DNA of 64,000 nt from JAMXLO01 sp963812475 (GCA_963812475.1 CAWEVI010000057.1:62001-126000), one strand, 5' to 3'. Shown: positions 1-9,244, numbered from the stretch's first letter. The notes: a model not told the origin generated them from the letters alone. Numbers and translations: made by a program.

Positions 1-326
1 ACGTAGGCGAGCTTGAACGTGCGCGGGTCGCGCTTGCCCTTCAGCGCGTAGACATGGGGGCGGAAATTGCCGGCGGCGTCGAACCAGTGGATCGGCTGCG
101 GCGGGATGTAGCTGCGGGCGGCCTCGGTGTCGAACGGCTCGGCGTAGGCGATGAAGTCGGCGAACGCCGCCACGACATAGAATGCCAGCACGATGCCCGC
201 GCTGATCACCGCCAGCCGGTGCCGTTTGAATCGCCACCAAATGAGCTGGCGTTGCGTGGCGACGGCAACGCGGGTCTCCGCCTCGGTGATGATCGGCGGC
301 GCGCTGTCGGAAACCGCGCTGCTCAT
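1..326 (-). CDS. ABC transporter permease, DppC/OppC type (partial, N-terminal part only)
   Basis: The first 108 residues of a peptide/nickel/opine-type importer permease; the rest lies beyond the left edge. It starts MSSAVSDSAPP. A cytoplasmic leader of about 35 residues is followed by a hydrophobic segment at about residues 38-58, as in the OppC N-terminal domain. The ATG (326-324) overlaps the TGA of the upstream permease as ATGA, so the two inner-membrane subunits are probably translationally coupled. Family assignment rests on the N-terminus plus the neighbouring DppB-like permease and binding protein. The substrate is unknown. Confidence 0.85.
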   Translation of the reverse strand, partial: MSSAVSDSAPPIITEAETRVAVATQRQLIWWRFKRHRLAVISAGIVLAFYVVAAFADFIAYAEPFDTEAARSYIPPQPIHWFDAAGNFRPHVYALKGKRDPRTFKLAY

Positions 327-1315
327 CGCAACTGGCCGAGCCGGATGCGGGGATCGATCCACATCAGCAGCAGGTCCGAGAGCAGTGTGCCGGCCACCGT
401 CAGCAGCCCAAGCAGCAGGATGATGGTGGAGGCGAGCAGCATGTCCTGCGCCAGCAGCGACCGCAGCAGCAGAGGGCCGACCGTCGGCAGGCTGAGCACA
501 ACCGAGATGATCACCGACCCCGAGACCATGAACGGCAGCAGGTAGCCGATGGTGCTGGCAAAGGGATTCAGTGCTGCACGGACCGGGTATTTCAGGATGA
601 CGCGGCGTTCGCGCAGGCCGCGGGCGCGCGCGGTGACCACGTAGGGCCGGCGCAGTTCATCCAGCAGATTGGCGCGCATGATCCGCACAAGCTGTGCGGT
701 TCCGGCAAGCGAGAGGATCAGGATCGGCACCGGCAGATGGGCCAGCAGGTCGATGAACTTCGCCCAGGTCCACGGCGCAAGTTGCTGTTCGGCGGAGAAC
801 AGGCCGCCGACATTGATGCCGAACAGCCGCGATCCGAAATACATGATGATCAGCGCCAGCAGGAAGTTCGGGATGGCAAGCCCGACAAAGCCCAGGAAGG
901 TAAACACGTAGTCGCCGATCGAGTATTGCCGGACCGCGGAATAGATGCCGATCGGCAACGCGAGCGCCCAGGTGACGACGATCGCGCCCAGCGACAGCAC
1001 TACGGTCAGCCAAAGGCGGTCGCCGATGACCTCGGTCACCGGCCGCCCGTATTCGAACGAACGGCCGAAGTCGCCGCTCGCAACCATCGCGAGCCATTTC
1101 CAGTATTGGACCCACAGCGGCCGATTGAGGCCATAGGCAAGGCGCAGCGCATCCGCCTCGGCGGCCGAAATCGCGGTGCCCGAGGCGCTCGCCTGCGCGG
1201 CGTAGGCGCTGACGAAATCGCCCGGCGGCAGGTGAAGGATGACGAACGTCACCAGCGTAATCGCCCACACGGTGATTGCCGCCAGTCCAAGCCGCCGCAG
1301 GAGATAGGTCAGCAT
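323..1315 (-). CDS. ABC transporter permease, DppB/OppB type
   Basis: A 330-residue inner-membrane permease subunit of a peptide/opine-type ABC importer. It shows the family's N-terminal segment (MLTYLLRRLGLAAITVW), a periplasmic loop at about residues 30-95, five further membrane segments, and the cytoplasmic coupling helix at about 225-245 (ARARGLRERRV) that contacts the ATPase. Length is normal for DppB. It lies between the binding-protein gene, 175 nt upstream, and the DppC-like permease, which it overlaps by 4 nt. The large upstream gap holds a strong palindrome that may uncouple its expression from that of the binding protein. ATPase genes presumably lie beyond the left edge. Confidence 0.9.
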   Translation of the reverse strand: MLTYLLRRLGLAAITVWAITLVTFVILHLPPGDFVSAYAAQASASGTAISAAEADALRLAYGLNRPLWVQYWKWLAMVASGDFGRSFEYGRPVTEVIGDRLWLTVVLSLGAIVVTWALALPIGIYSAVRQYSIGDYVFTFLGFVGLAIPNFLLALIIMYFGSRLFGINVGGLFSAEQQLAPWTWAKFIDLLAHLPVPILILSLAGTAQLVRIMRANLLDELRRPYVVTARARGLRERRVILKYPVRAALNPFASTIGYLLPFMVSGSVIISVVLSLPTVGPLLLRSLLAQDMLLASTIILLLGLLTVAGTLLSDLLLMWIDPRIRLGQLR

Positions 1316-1380
1316 GTCCGCCGGTTGCCGCCGACACCAACGTCGCCATCACCGCGAACGTTATCAACGTTACGACCTTC

Positions 1381-1462
1381 ATGGCGGGGCTTGACCCGGC
1401 CATCCACGTCTTCCTGGGCGGTGCGGAACGAAGACGTGGCTGGCCGGGTCAAGCCCGGCCAT
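1381..1462. repeat. Extragenic palindrome with 32-bp arms, inside the ABC operon
   Basis: Two arms of 32 nt (1381-1412 and 1431-1462) pair with about two mismatches around an 18-nt loop. The core reads GGCTTGACCCGGCCA and its complement, with an inner arm CCACGTCTT. This is the style of dispersed extragenic palindromes found in alphaproteobacterial genomes. Related but shorter elements occur here at 29301-29339 and 43693-43733. It lies between the binding-protein and permease genes of one operon, where a stable hairpin could protect the upstream mRNA and lower permease expression (inference by analogy with REP elements). Confidence 0.85.
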
Positions 1463-1490
1463 GCCGATAGTGGCGGTGACGGGAAAGTAT

Positions 1491-3539
1491 TCATGCCTTG
1501 AAGTACCACGTCTCCGGGTGCGAATTCCCGGGAGTGCGGCAATGCTGGGCATTGCACACCCGCGCGGCGATATTGCCCAGCCGGTTCGAGACCAGACGCA
1601 CACCGAGACCCGCCGGCGATTGCCCGACCGTGCCGATGCCGTACTGCTGATCGACCAGGATCTTCCAGATCTCCTGCGCGTTGTGGTTGCGGCCCTCGGC
1701 CTTGAGGCCCGCAGCCTCGGTATAGAGGTCGAATATCTTCAGGATGTTCGGATCATCCGGCTTGGTGCCCTGCTTGCCGCCCGACGAGTACCACGTCGCG
1801 TACTCGGGGCCGAACGCGGCGCCGGGAATGACCGGTACGGCCCAGGTGGGAAACAGATACAGCAGTTCGGTCCCGCCATTGTTCCAGACGAACAGTTGGT
1901 GTTCGTTGTTGGTTTCCTTGGCAAAGCCAAGCCCGCGCTCCATCTCCCTGACATCGGCCTGGATGCCGATCTTGCGCCACTGGTCGGCGACCATCTCCGA
2001 CAGCTTGGGATATGGCAGGAAGGCCGCGATCGCGATGACCTGGAGGCGCAGTCTGTCGCCATTGTCGGTGCGGAGCCGGTAGCCATCCGCGTCCTTCTTG
2101 GCCAGTCCGATGCCATCCAGCATCTTGTTGGCAAGCGCCGGATCATAGGTGGACCACTTCGTGCGCCACTCCGCGCCGGGGCTCTGCGGCATGGTCTCGC
2201 CGGGCGCGGGCGAGCCGGGCGTGCCGACACCGAGCCAAAACGTCTCGTTCAACTGATTGCGGTCGATGCCAAGCGACAGGGCGCGGCGGAAATCGGCGTT
2301 GGTAAGCCATTTACGGATTTCCGGGTCGGCCGTGAAACTTTGATTCACATGGAACATGAAGTCGGATCCGGCAAATCCGAGATCCAGATGAACCTTGTAG
2401 TTGCCCTTCTCCTGGTTATCGAGCAGCACGGGCAACTTGCCGAGGTCGATGTGACGTTCCTGTTCGTCGTATTCCCCACCCATCGCGCGAAGGTTGATGA
2501 CTTCGAGGTTCTCCGCCAGGGTGAACTGGATACGGTCGAAATAGGGCAGCTGGTTGCCGGCCGTATCGACGGCATAGTAGTACGGGTTGCGTTCCAGCAG
2601 CCAGATCGGGGTGTTGATCGGTCGCACGGTGCGCCAGGGCCCAAGAACCGGCACGTCGGGATTGAGTTCCCAGTCCTTCTTGAAGTGCAGCATCTGCACC
2701 CAGTTCTCAAATCCCTCCTGCTTCGCGCGTGCGTTGACCGCCTCGACCGACGAGTATTTCGGCAGGAACTGCTTGAGGTAATGACCGGGCGCATAGGCGC
2801 CGAAGCTGAGCTTCGCGGCCTGACGCACGGCCTGCCCGCCGCCCATCGCCGTGTCGCCGGCCATGATGTCCTCGAACAGGTAATACGGCACGTCGAATTC
2901 CCAGCGCACCGTGGTTTCATCCACCTTGACCATGCGGCCGGGCTTTCCCTGCGGACGCATTTCCGGTGTCGGCGTCGGCACGATCTCGGGATTGCTGTAG
3001 ATGTCCTGGAACCAGAAGATGAAATCGTCGGCGGTGTAAGGCGCGCCATCGGACCACTTCATGCCCTTGCGCAGGAACAGCGTGTAGGTCTTGCCGTCGT
3101 CGCTGAGTTCGTAACCCTTGGCGACGCAGGGCACGATCTTGCTGCCGTCCGCGCTCCAGTAGAGCGGCTTGTCGGACGACTGAATGCGGTTGCCGTTCTC
3201 GCCGTCCGCGGGTCCGGTGAATGCACGCCGCCAGGTGCCGCCGTATTTGCCGATTTCGTTCAGCGGCTGCCAGACCAGCGGTTCAGCGGGGACGCGCTGC
3301 TCCACGGGGGGCAGTTTGCCGGCCTTCACCAGTTCGGCCAGCATCGGCGCCTCGGCGAATTTCTGGGGCCACTTCGCCGGGTCGGTGATCATCGTCGGAC
3401 CCTGGATTTCGCCCACCAGGCCGGATTGGGAGAGGCTGGTCTGCGCTTCCGCGATGGCGCCGCGCAGGAATTCCATGGCCACCGGACTGGCGGCAAGGCC
3501 GGACAGTACGGCGCGACGTGATAGTTCGCCCTTGGGCAT
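1491..3539 (-). CDS. ABC transporter substrate-binding protein, peptide/opine family (SBP_bac_5), Tat-exported
   Basis: A 682-residue periplasmic binding protein of the large DppA/OppA fold. The N-terminus has a twin-arginine-type signal (LSRRAVLSGLAA, residues 6-17), suggesting Tat export in folded form. The mature part shows family features: GGTWRRAF near the start, LRKGMKWSDGAPYTADDF in the first half, and LSLGIDRNQLNETFW in the middle. It is longer than E. coli DppA (about 535 aa), as is common in this long subfamily. The ATG at 3539 follows a GGGGAAAG ribosome site. It lies 99 nt downstream of the oxygenase gene. The ligand cannot be read, but neighbouring oxidases suggest an amino-acid derivative or opine. 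Confidence 0.9.
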   Translation of the reverse strand: MPKGELSRRAVLSGLAASPVAMEFLRGAIAEAQTSLSQSGLVGEIQGPTMITDPAKWPQKFAEAPMLAELVKAGKLPPVEQRVPAEPLVWQPLNEIGKYGGTWRRAFTGPADGENGNRIQSSDKPLYWSADGSKIVPCVAKGYELSDDGKTYTLFLRKGMKWSDGAPYTADDFIFWFQDIYSNPEIVPTPTPEMRPQGKPGRMVKVDETTVRWEFDVPYYLFEDIMAGDTAMGGGQAVRQAAKLSFGAYAPGHYLKQFLPKYSSVEAVNARAKQEGFENWVQMLHFKKDWELNPDVPVLGPWRTVRPINTPIWLLERNPYYYAVDTAGNQLPYFDRIQFTLAENLEVINLRAMGGEYDEQERHIDLGKLPVLLDNQEKGNYKVHLDLGFAGSDFMFHVNQSFTADPEIRKWLTNADFRRALSLGIDRNQLNETFWLGVGTPGSPAPGETMPQSPGAEWRTKWSTYDPALANKMLDGIGLAKKDADGYRLRTDNGDRLRLQVIAIAAFLPYPKLSEMVADQWRKIGIQADVREMERGLGFAKETNNEHQLFVWNNGGTELLYLFPTWAVPVIPGAAFGPEYATWYSSGGKQGTKPDDPNILKIFDLYTEAAGLKAEGRNHNAQEIWKILVDQQYGIGTVGQSPAGLGVRLVSNRLGNIAARVCNAQHCRTPGNSHPETWYFKA

Positions 3540-3638
3540 GAACGCTTTCCCCGCAACGAGTTGTGCGGCAATCTACCGGCAGGCATCGCCGCTCGCCAGT
3601 GGCGGTCCCGCCAATCTTCGTGCGGCTCGCCGCACTCC

Positions 3639-4652
3639 CTATGGCTTGGCCATCGTCGCCTGGGCATCGGCGGCCGCGTGGTAGTTGTTGCGCAGGAACC
3701 AAAGCCGATACTGCTCGTAGGTCACCTCCGGATAGCGCGGCGGATTGTCCGCGCTGCAACAGCTGGGCAGGCACCTGATCGGCCAATCGGTGTTCGGCGC
3801 GAAGAAGAACGGCACGGCGTAGCGGTCGCGGTCCGGCGTCGGATTGATCGCGAGGTGCTCGGTCGAGAGGAATCGGTCGTTGCTCCAACGCCGGCACATA
3901 TCGCCCGCGTTGACGATGAACGACCCCGGAATATTCGGCGCCTTCATCCAGCCGCGTCCGGCCGGGCGGATATACAGCCCCGCCAGATTGGACTGCGGCA
4001 GGATCGTCAGAAACGAACTGTCGGTGTGCGGCGCGATGCCGAACTGGTTGTCCTCGTAGTCGCTCGCGGGGTAATGCGACAGGCGCAGCGTGCACTGTGC
4101 ATTGGTGAACGGTGCATCGAACCAGTCGGGCGGCAGGTCGAGCGCGGTGGCGAACACCGGCAGCAGGCTTTTGGCAAATCCCTCGAGCCGCGCATAATAC
4201 GCCACCGCGCGCTCGCGGAACCCTGGCAGATCGGCCGGCCATTTGTTCAATTCTCGGAACGGCTTGGCCGCGCGCACCTCGGGGTCTTCCGGCGAGCGTT
4301 CGCGGTCGATAAAGAACGCCTCGTTGAGGTCTGGTTTCCGGTTGTTGTTGACCTCGGACGTCTTGATCGCGAAGCGCGCCGCCGGAAGGTAGCCCACCGA
4401 GCCGGTGCCCATCGCCAACGCCATCTTCCGTTGCAACGGCATCGCGTGCAGGCGCGCCGCCTCGGCAAAGATGCTGCCGATCATCTGTGCCGGCACGCCA
4501 TGATTGACCACCACCAGAAAGCCGATGTTCTCCAGTGCATCGGCGAGATCGCGCGCCAGACGCTGGCGTGAGCCGGGAACACCACCGGCAAACCCGGCAA
4601 GATCGAGCACCGGGAAGTCATCCGCCTCAACGTCCTGCAGCAGAATGCTCAT
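3639..4652 (-). CDS. Isopenicillin N synthase-like 2-oxoglutarate/Fe(II) oxygenase
   Basis: A 337-residue non-haem iron oxygenase-like protein with the DIOX_N plus 2OG-FeII_Oxy layout. Iron ligands are visible: His209 and Asp211 (PHTDSS) and His266 (STEH). The usual RxS co-substrate motif appears as Arg277-Tyr-Ala279, so the serine is replaced, and 2-oxoglutarate use is not certain. The ATG at 4652 follows AAGGAG at 6-11 nt; a longer reading to 4694 would run into the upstream gene. It starts 13 nt after the FAD oxidoreductase and precedes the ABC binding protein, so it probably acts on the imported compound. The substrate is unknown. Confidence 0.88.
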   Translation of the reverse strand: MSILLQDVEADDFPVLDLAGFAGGVPGSRQRLARDLADALENIGFLVVVNHGVPAQMIGSIFAEAARLHAMPLQRKMALAMGTGSVGYLPAARFAIKTSEVNNNRKPDLNEAFFIDRERSPEDPEVRAAKPFRELNKWPADLPGFRERAVAYYARLEGFAKSLLPVFATALDLPPDWFDAPFTNAQCTLRLSHYPASDYEDNQFGIAPHTDSSFLTILPQSNLAGLYIRPAGRGWMKAPNIPGSFIVNAGDMCRRWSNDRFLSTEHLAINPTPDRDRYAVPFFFAPNTDWPIRCLPSCCSADNPPRYPEVTYEQYRLWFLRNNYHAAADAQATMAKP

Positions 4653-4665
4653 GCTCGATTCTCCT

Positions 4666-5982
4666 TCACGCGGTCGCACGCAGCCGCAGGTCATCGACCG
4701 TGTCGCTCACGCGATACGCCTGCACCAGTCCGCGTATCAGCATCGGCGCAATGCGATGCCAGTGAAGCGGGCGCAGCGGGCTCAGCGGAAACACTGTTGC
4801 GTCGTCGCACGCGCCACGCGCCAGCGTCGCCAGATCGCGGCCCATCATTGTGGCCGCGGCGATGCCGCGACCGTTGTAGCCGAGGCCGGCAAACAAGCCA
4901 GGCGCCAATTCGTGCAGACGAGGGAAATGATCAGTGGTCATTGCGACCCAGCCACTCCAGCCCTGCTGCCAACATACCTTACCGAGCTGCGGGTACAGCC
5001 GCCTGATCCGCGCATCGACGCGACGCCAGTCCGGCTTGGGTTCGGCACCGAAGCTCGCGCCATGGGCGCTCGCGTGCAGCCGTCCGTCAGGCAGCATCCG
5101 CACGCCGGAATAGAGCTGCCGCGTGTCGGTCAGCGACTGCCGTTCGGGCAGGATCGTGTGCTGGACATTGTCGGACAACGGCTCGCTGACGAAGCCGTGG
5201 CCCCGCATCGGAATGATGCTCGCGCGCAATCCGGACCACAGATCGCCGGTATAGGCGTTGGTGGCGATCACCACGTTGTCGGCCGTCACGCCGGCGCCGC
5301 CGACATCGATCGACCATCGACCGTCGCGCCGCGCGAGACCTTGCACGTGTGTCTGCGTGCAGATGGCCGCACCCGCGGCGACCACGGCACGCGCCAGCCC
5401 GCGCGCGTAGGCAAACGGATTGATGTTGCCGCCGCGGCGGTCAAGCGATGCCGCCCGATAAAGACGCGAACCAATCGCCTCGGCGCAGCGCGCGCCTTCC
5501 AGCATTTCCACTGGTGCGCCGCGTTGCTGCCAATACCGTGTGCGGCTTTCCAGATCACGTCGGCCGCTCGGTGAATGGGCAGCAAAGATCAGGCCCGAGC
5601 GCATGGCCCAGCATTCGATTCCGTGACGGCCGATCAGCTCGAACACCAGATCCGGACCGTCAGCGACCGCATCGACGATGCGCTGGCCGCGCGCCGGCCC
5701 GTAGTGCCGCAGGATCGCCTCATGCCCCAGCTTCAAATACGGCACCACCTGGCCGAAGGCGCGCCCCGATGCGCCCCAGCCGATCTCCTTCGCCTCCAGC
5801 ACCGCGACATCGACACCGGCTTCCGCCAGATGCAGCGCGGCAGAAAGCCCGGTGAAACCCGCACCGATGACCACAACCTCGGCATGCCGCGGGCCCTCGA
5901 GCCGTTGCGTGGGAGGCGGGGACGGTGCGCCGCGGACATAGACGTCGGGTGGCCCGATCGCATCGGACAATGGATCATGCAT
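4666..5982 (-). CDS. FAD-dependent oxidoreductase, DAO/DadA-PuuB family
   Basis: A 438-residue flavoenzyme of the D-amino-acid/glycine oxidase family. The FAD-binding dinucleotide fold VVVIGAGFTGLSAALHLAEAG (about residues 36-56) is followed by ASGRAFGQVVP, typical of PuuB/OrdL-like gamma-glutamylputrescine oxidases. The C-terminal GLGYNGRGIAAATMMG is the second FAD-contacting segment. Members oxidise C-N bonds of amino acids, amines or sarcosine-like compounds. The chosen ATG (5982) lies outside the divergent gene at 6063; the longer reading overlaps it. It is the first gene of the operon that continues with the 2OG oxygenase-like protein and the ABC importer. Confidence 0.9.
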   Translation of the reverse strand: MHDPLSDAIGPPDVYVRGAPSPPPTQRLEGPRHAEVVVIGAGFTGLSAALHLAEAGVDVAVLEAKEIGWGASGRAFGQVVPYLKLGHEAILRHYGPARGQRIVDAVADGPDLVFELIGRHGIECWAMRSGLIFAAHSPSGRRDLESRTRYWQQRGAPVEMLEGARCAEAIGSRLYRAASLDRRGGNINPFAYARGLARAVVAAGAAICTQTHVQGLARRDGRWSIDVGGAGVTADNVVIATNAYTGDLWSGLRASIIPMRGHGFVSEPLSDNVQHTILPERQSLTDTRQLYSGVRMLPDGRLHASAHGASFGAEPKPDWRRVDARIRRLYPQLGKVCWQQGWSGWVAMTTDHFPRLHELAPGLFAGLGYNGRGIAAATMMGRDLATLARGACDDATVFPLSPLRPLHWHRIAPMLIRGLVQAYRVSDTVDDLRLRATA

Positions 5983-6062
5983 GCGCGGAACGATGCGGCT
6001 GGTTGCCGCAATGCGCAACCGGCGGCTAGGGTCGCGCCCAGTCCAAGCGGGAGGCTCGTGCC

Positions 6063-7118
6063 ATGGCGCCCAATGCAAAGCGTGTGTTCTATGTGAAGTA
6101 TCTGTCGGGACCGGTGTTCGGCGAAATCCTGGCGCGCCGTCCCGACATCCAACTCGACAAACTGGAGAACGAGACCCCGGATGCGGAGGCCGAGCCGATC
6201 CTGTCGCAGGCGCATGCCTACCAGATCGGCGCGTCGCGTCAGGTGATTGGCAAGCATCTGCAAGTGACCGATGCGCTGCTGGCGCGAACGCCGAACCTTG
6301 TTGCGGTGTCGTCGAACGGCGCCGGTTACGACACCATCGATGTCAATTCCTGCACGCGGCAGGGCATCATCGTGGTCAACCAGTCGGGCGGCAACAAGGA
6401 GGCGGTGGCGGAGCATGCGCTGGCCATGCTGCTGACGCTGTCGAAGCGGATCATCGAGGTCGATCGGCGCATGCGGCGCGCTCCCGACATTCCACGCAAC
6501 GCGTTCATCGGCACGGAACTGCTGGACAAGACGATCGGAATCATCGGCATCGGCAATGTCGGCGGACGGCTGGCGGAGTTGTGCAAGGGACTGTTCCGCA
6601 TGCGGGTGCTGGCCTACGACCCGTATCTGAGCGCCGCGCAGATCGCCGCCAAGGGTGCGGAGAAGGTGGAGCAGCTGGACGAGATGCTGCGGCAGGCGGA
6701 CTACGTTTCGGTCAACAGTCCCTACACGAAGGAGACGCGCAACCTGATGGGCGCGCGCGAGTTCGCACTGATGCAGCCGCATGCCTACTTCGTTACCACC
6801 GCGCGCGGCGGCATCCATGACGAGGACGCGCTGGCCGATGCGCTTGAGGCGAAGCAGATCGCGGGCGCCGGGCTGGATGTCTGGGAGGACGAGCCGCCGC
6901 CGCACGACCACCGGCTGATGGCGTTCGACAACGTGCTGGTCAGCCCGCACACCGCGGGTGCGACGCATGAATCGCGCGACAACATGGCGCGTTTCGCGGC
7001 CGAACAGCTGATCGACATCCTGGACGGCAAGCGTCCGCCACGGCTGATCAACCCCGAGGTGTGGCCAGCCTATTGCGACAGGTTCGAGCGGATCATGGGT
7101 GGGCGACCGCGCGGATAG
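6063..7118 (+). CDS. D-isomer specific 2-hydroxyacid dehydrogenase (NAD-dependent)
   Basis: A 351-residue dehydrogenase that interconverts 2-oxoacids and D-2-hydroxyacids with NAD(P)H, in the SerA/GyaR superfamily. The NAD fold GIGNVGG lies at about 162-168. The catalytic triad is complete: Arg248 (TTARGG), Glu277 (WEDEPP) and His296 (SPHTAG). The ATG follows GGGAGG closely. It is transcribed divergently from the FAD oxidase operon with an 80-nt gap between starts. A pair of oxidative deaminase plus 2-oxoacid reductase would be coherent, since the oxidase would release the 2-oxoacid that this enzyme reduces (inference). Confidence 0.92.
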   Translation: MAPNAKRVFYVKYLSGPVFGEILARRPDIQLDKLENETPDAEAEPILSQAHAYQIGASRQVIGKHLQVTDALLARTPNLVAVSSNGAGYDTIDVNSCTRQGIIVVNQSGGNKEAVAEHALAMLLTLSKRIIEVDRRMRRAPDIPRNAFIGTELLDKTIGIIGIGNVGGRLAELCKGLFRMRVLAYDPYLSAAQIAAKGAEKVEQLDEMLRQADYVSVNSPYTKETRNLMGAREFALMQPHAYFVTTARGGIHDEDALADALEAKQIAGAGLDVWEDEPPPHDHRLMAFDNVLVSPHTAGATHESRDNMARFAAEQLIDILDGKRPPRLINPEVWPAYCDRFERIMGGRPRG

Positions 7119-7153
7119 CGCATTTCATGTCGGCCGCCGCTGTTGTCACCCCG

Positions 7154-7178
7154 CACCGCGGTGAAGCACGCTTCGTGC
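7154..7178 (+). terminator. Possible terminator hairpins after the hydroxyacid dehydrogenase
   Basis: Two short inverted repeats follow one another: CACCGCGGTG (7154-7163) and GCACG-CTT-CGTGC (7166-7178). They lie 36 nt after the stop of the dehydrogenase. No T-run follows, so Rho-independent action is doubtful. Confidence 0.3.
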
Positions 7179-7267
7179 CGCACTGGTGAACTCACGACAA
7201 TTCCAACGAGAAATCGTCCGCCTCGACCCATCTGCAGATTTGCAAGGTGACACCGGGGCTGAATTCC

Positions 7268-9229
7268 ATGGCCGACCCCAACGATGAACGAAACCCCGAA
7301 CGCGCGCGCCATGAACGCAGGCGGCGCTGGCCCTTCGTGGTGGGCGGCCTGGTCGTCGTCATCGGCGTGCTGGCGGCGGTTTGGGACTGGGACTGGTTCC
7401 GCCCGCTGATCGAACGTGAGGCTTCGACCGCACTTGGGCGCCCGGTCACGCTGCAGCACTTCGGGCTGCGGCTGGGCAGGCAGACCGTGGCGGTCGCCGA
7501 GGGGGTGCGGGTCGCCAACCCCGATGGCTTCGCACAGGACACGCCCCTGGCCACGGCGGAGCGGCTGACGGTGACGATCGACACGCTGGCGTTGTTACTC
7601 CATCGCGCCGTGGTTGTTCCGGATGTTCTCATCGAGAAGCCGCGGATTGCGGCCACGCAGGTCGAGGACGGGCGTGCCAACTATCTGTTTCCTGCGCTCT
7701 CGTCCGGGGGAAACAGCCCGGACGTCAGGCTTGGCAGCCTGCGCATCACCGACGGCCAGGCGCATGTTCTGCTGGCACGGCCACGCGCCGACTTAAACGT
7801 CGCGATCGAAACGCGCGACAACGACAACACGCCGCAACTGGTGGCCGAGGCCAAGGGGACCTATGCCGCCCAACCGGTCAACGCGAACTTCGTCGGCGGC
7901 TCTTTGCTGTCGCTGCGCGACGCTGCCACCGCGTATCCGGTTGACCTCAAGGTGGCAAACGGGCCGACGCACGCCAGGCTGGTCGGCACCGTTCAGGACC
8001 CGCAGAAACTCGCAGGGGCGGATTTGAAGCTGGAGCTGGCCGGAACCGACATGCAGCTTCTGCTGCCGCTGATCGGCATCGCCTTTCCCAAGACCCCGTC
8101 CTACCAGATCAAAGGCGATCTGGACTATGCGGACGGCAAGATCCGCTTCCGCAACTTCACCGGCCAGCTTGGCTCGAGCGACGTCGAGGGGAACATCGAA
8201 GTCGATCCCGGGCAGAAACGTCCGGTGGTAACGGCCGATGTCGCGTCCCGGCAGATCGATCTCGCCGATCTCGGCGGGTTTCTCGGCTCCGAACCGGGGC
8301 GGATGAATACGCCGAACCAGACGCCCGAGCAGCATCAGGCCGTGGCGCGGGCCGAGGCCAGTCCGCGGTTGTTGCCGACCACGACGATCAGCCTGCCGAA
8401 GCTGCTGGCCGCCGATGTGCACCTGAAATATCGCGGGGCCAGGATCCAGGGCCGCAATATGCCATTCGACAGCCTTGCCGCCGACATGGACATCGTGGAT
8501 GGCCGGATACTCCTGCATCCCGTGAGCATCGGCGTCGGCCAGGGACAAATCACCGGCACGGTCGAGCTCGCGCCGGTGAACGGCGAGCAATTCCGCACCA
8601 AGGCCGATATCGCGGTGCAGCGCGTCGATCTTGGGCGCATGCTGAAGGCGACCAACATGGTCAGCGGGTCCGGCGTGATCGGCGGGCATGCGGTGCTGGA
8701 TACCACCGGGAACTCGACCGCGACGATGCTGGCCAATGGCAATGGGTCGCTGCAGCTCACGATGGCCGGCGGCGGCGACCTCAGCGCGTTGCTGGTGGCT
8801 CTGTCCGGGCTGCAGTTCGGCAACGCCCTGTTGTCGGCCCTCGGCATCCCGGATCGTGACAAGATAGAATGCTTCGTGGCGGATTTCGTACTCCAGCGAG
8901 GCGAGCTGCAGACGCGGACGCTATTGCTGGACACCACCAGCGATATCACCAGCGGCAGCGGGACGATCAACCTCCGCGCGGAAACGCTGAACTACGAGGT
9001 CAAGACCGAGGCCAAGCACTTCACCATCGGCGCGCTACCCGCGCCGATCTCCATCACCGGCTCGTTCAAGGATCCCGGAGCGCTGCCCGACATCACGAAG
9101 CTCGCCGTCCGCGGCGGGGTAGCGGCCGGCCTGGGGGTGTTGTTTCCGCCAGCAGCCATCCTGCCCACGATTCAATTCGGCGTGGGTGACGATCATCGGT
9201 GCGAGGCGTTGGCGCACCGCGGCAAATAG
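7268..9229 (+). CDS. AsmA family protein (bridge-like lipid-transfer type)
   Basis: A 653-residue envelope protein. After a basic leader (RHERRRRWP) one membrane segment (FVVGGLVVVIGVLAAVW) anchors it in the inner membrane. The remainder is periplasmic and rich in beta-strand patterns, with the AsmA-typical opening REASTALGRPVTLQ and the C-terminal AsmA_2 region (LLVALSGLQFGNALLSALG). AsmA-like proteins form long beta-taco bridges that affect outer-membrane lipid composition. I chose the ATG at 7268; an in-frame GTG at 7247 would add seven residues. It stands alone between the hydroxyacid dehydrogenase and a convergent AI-2E-type gene 15 nt away. Confidence 0.88.
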   Translation: MADPNDERNPERARHERRRRWPFVVGGLVVVIGVLAAVWDWDWFRPLIEREASTALGRPVTLQHFGLRLGRQTVAVAEGVRVANPDGFAQDTPLATAERLTVTIDTLALLLHRAVVVPDVLIEKPRIAATQVEDGRANYLFPALSSGGNSPDVRLGSLRITDGQAHVLLARPRADLNVAIETRDNDNTPQLVAEAKGTYAAQPVNANFVGGSLLSLRDAATAYPVDLKVANGPTHARLVGTVQDPQKLAGADLKLELAGTDMQLLLPLIGIAFPKTPSYQIKGDLDYADGKIRFRNFTGQLGSSDVEGNIEVDPGQKRPVVTADVASRQIDLADLGGFLGSEPGRMNTPNQTPEQHQAVARAEASPRLLPTTTISLPKLLAADVHLKYRGARIQGRNMPFDSLAADMDIVDGRILLHPVSIGVGQGQITGTVELAPVNGEQFRTKADIAVQRVDLGRMLKATNMVSGSGVIGGHAVLDTTGNSTATMLANGNGSLQLTMAGGGDLSALLVALSGLQFGNALLSALGIPDRDKIECFVADFVLQRGELQTRTLLLDTTSDITSGSGTINLRAETLNYEVKTEAKHFTIGALPAPISITGSFKDPGALPDITKLAVRGGVAAGLGVLFPPAAILPTIQFGVGDDHRCEALAHRGK

Positions 9230-9244
9230 CCGTCAGCGAGCCGT

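Noticed and set aside
1461..3521. Long open frame of 686 codons on the plus strand, opposite the binding-protein gene
   Set aside because: It is a shadow of the high-GC coding strand: composition is Arg/Leu/Val/His-rich, no family resemblance, and the opposite frame is a clear binding protein.
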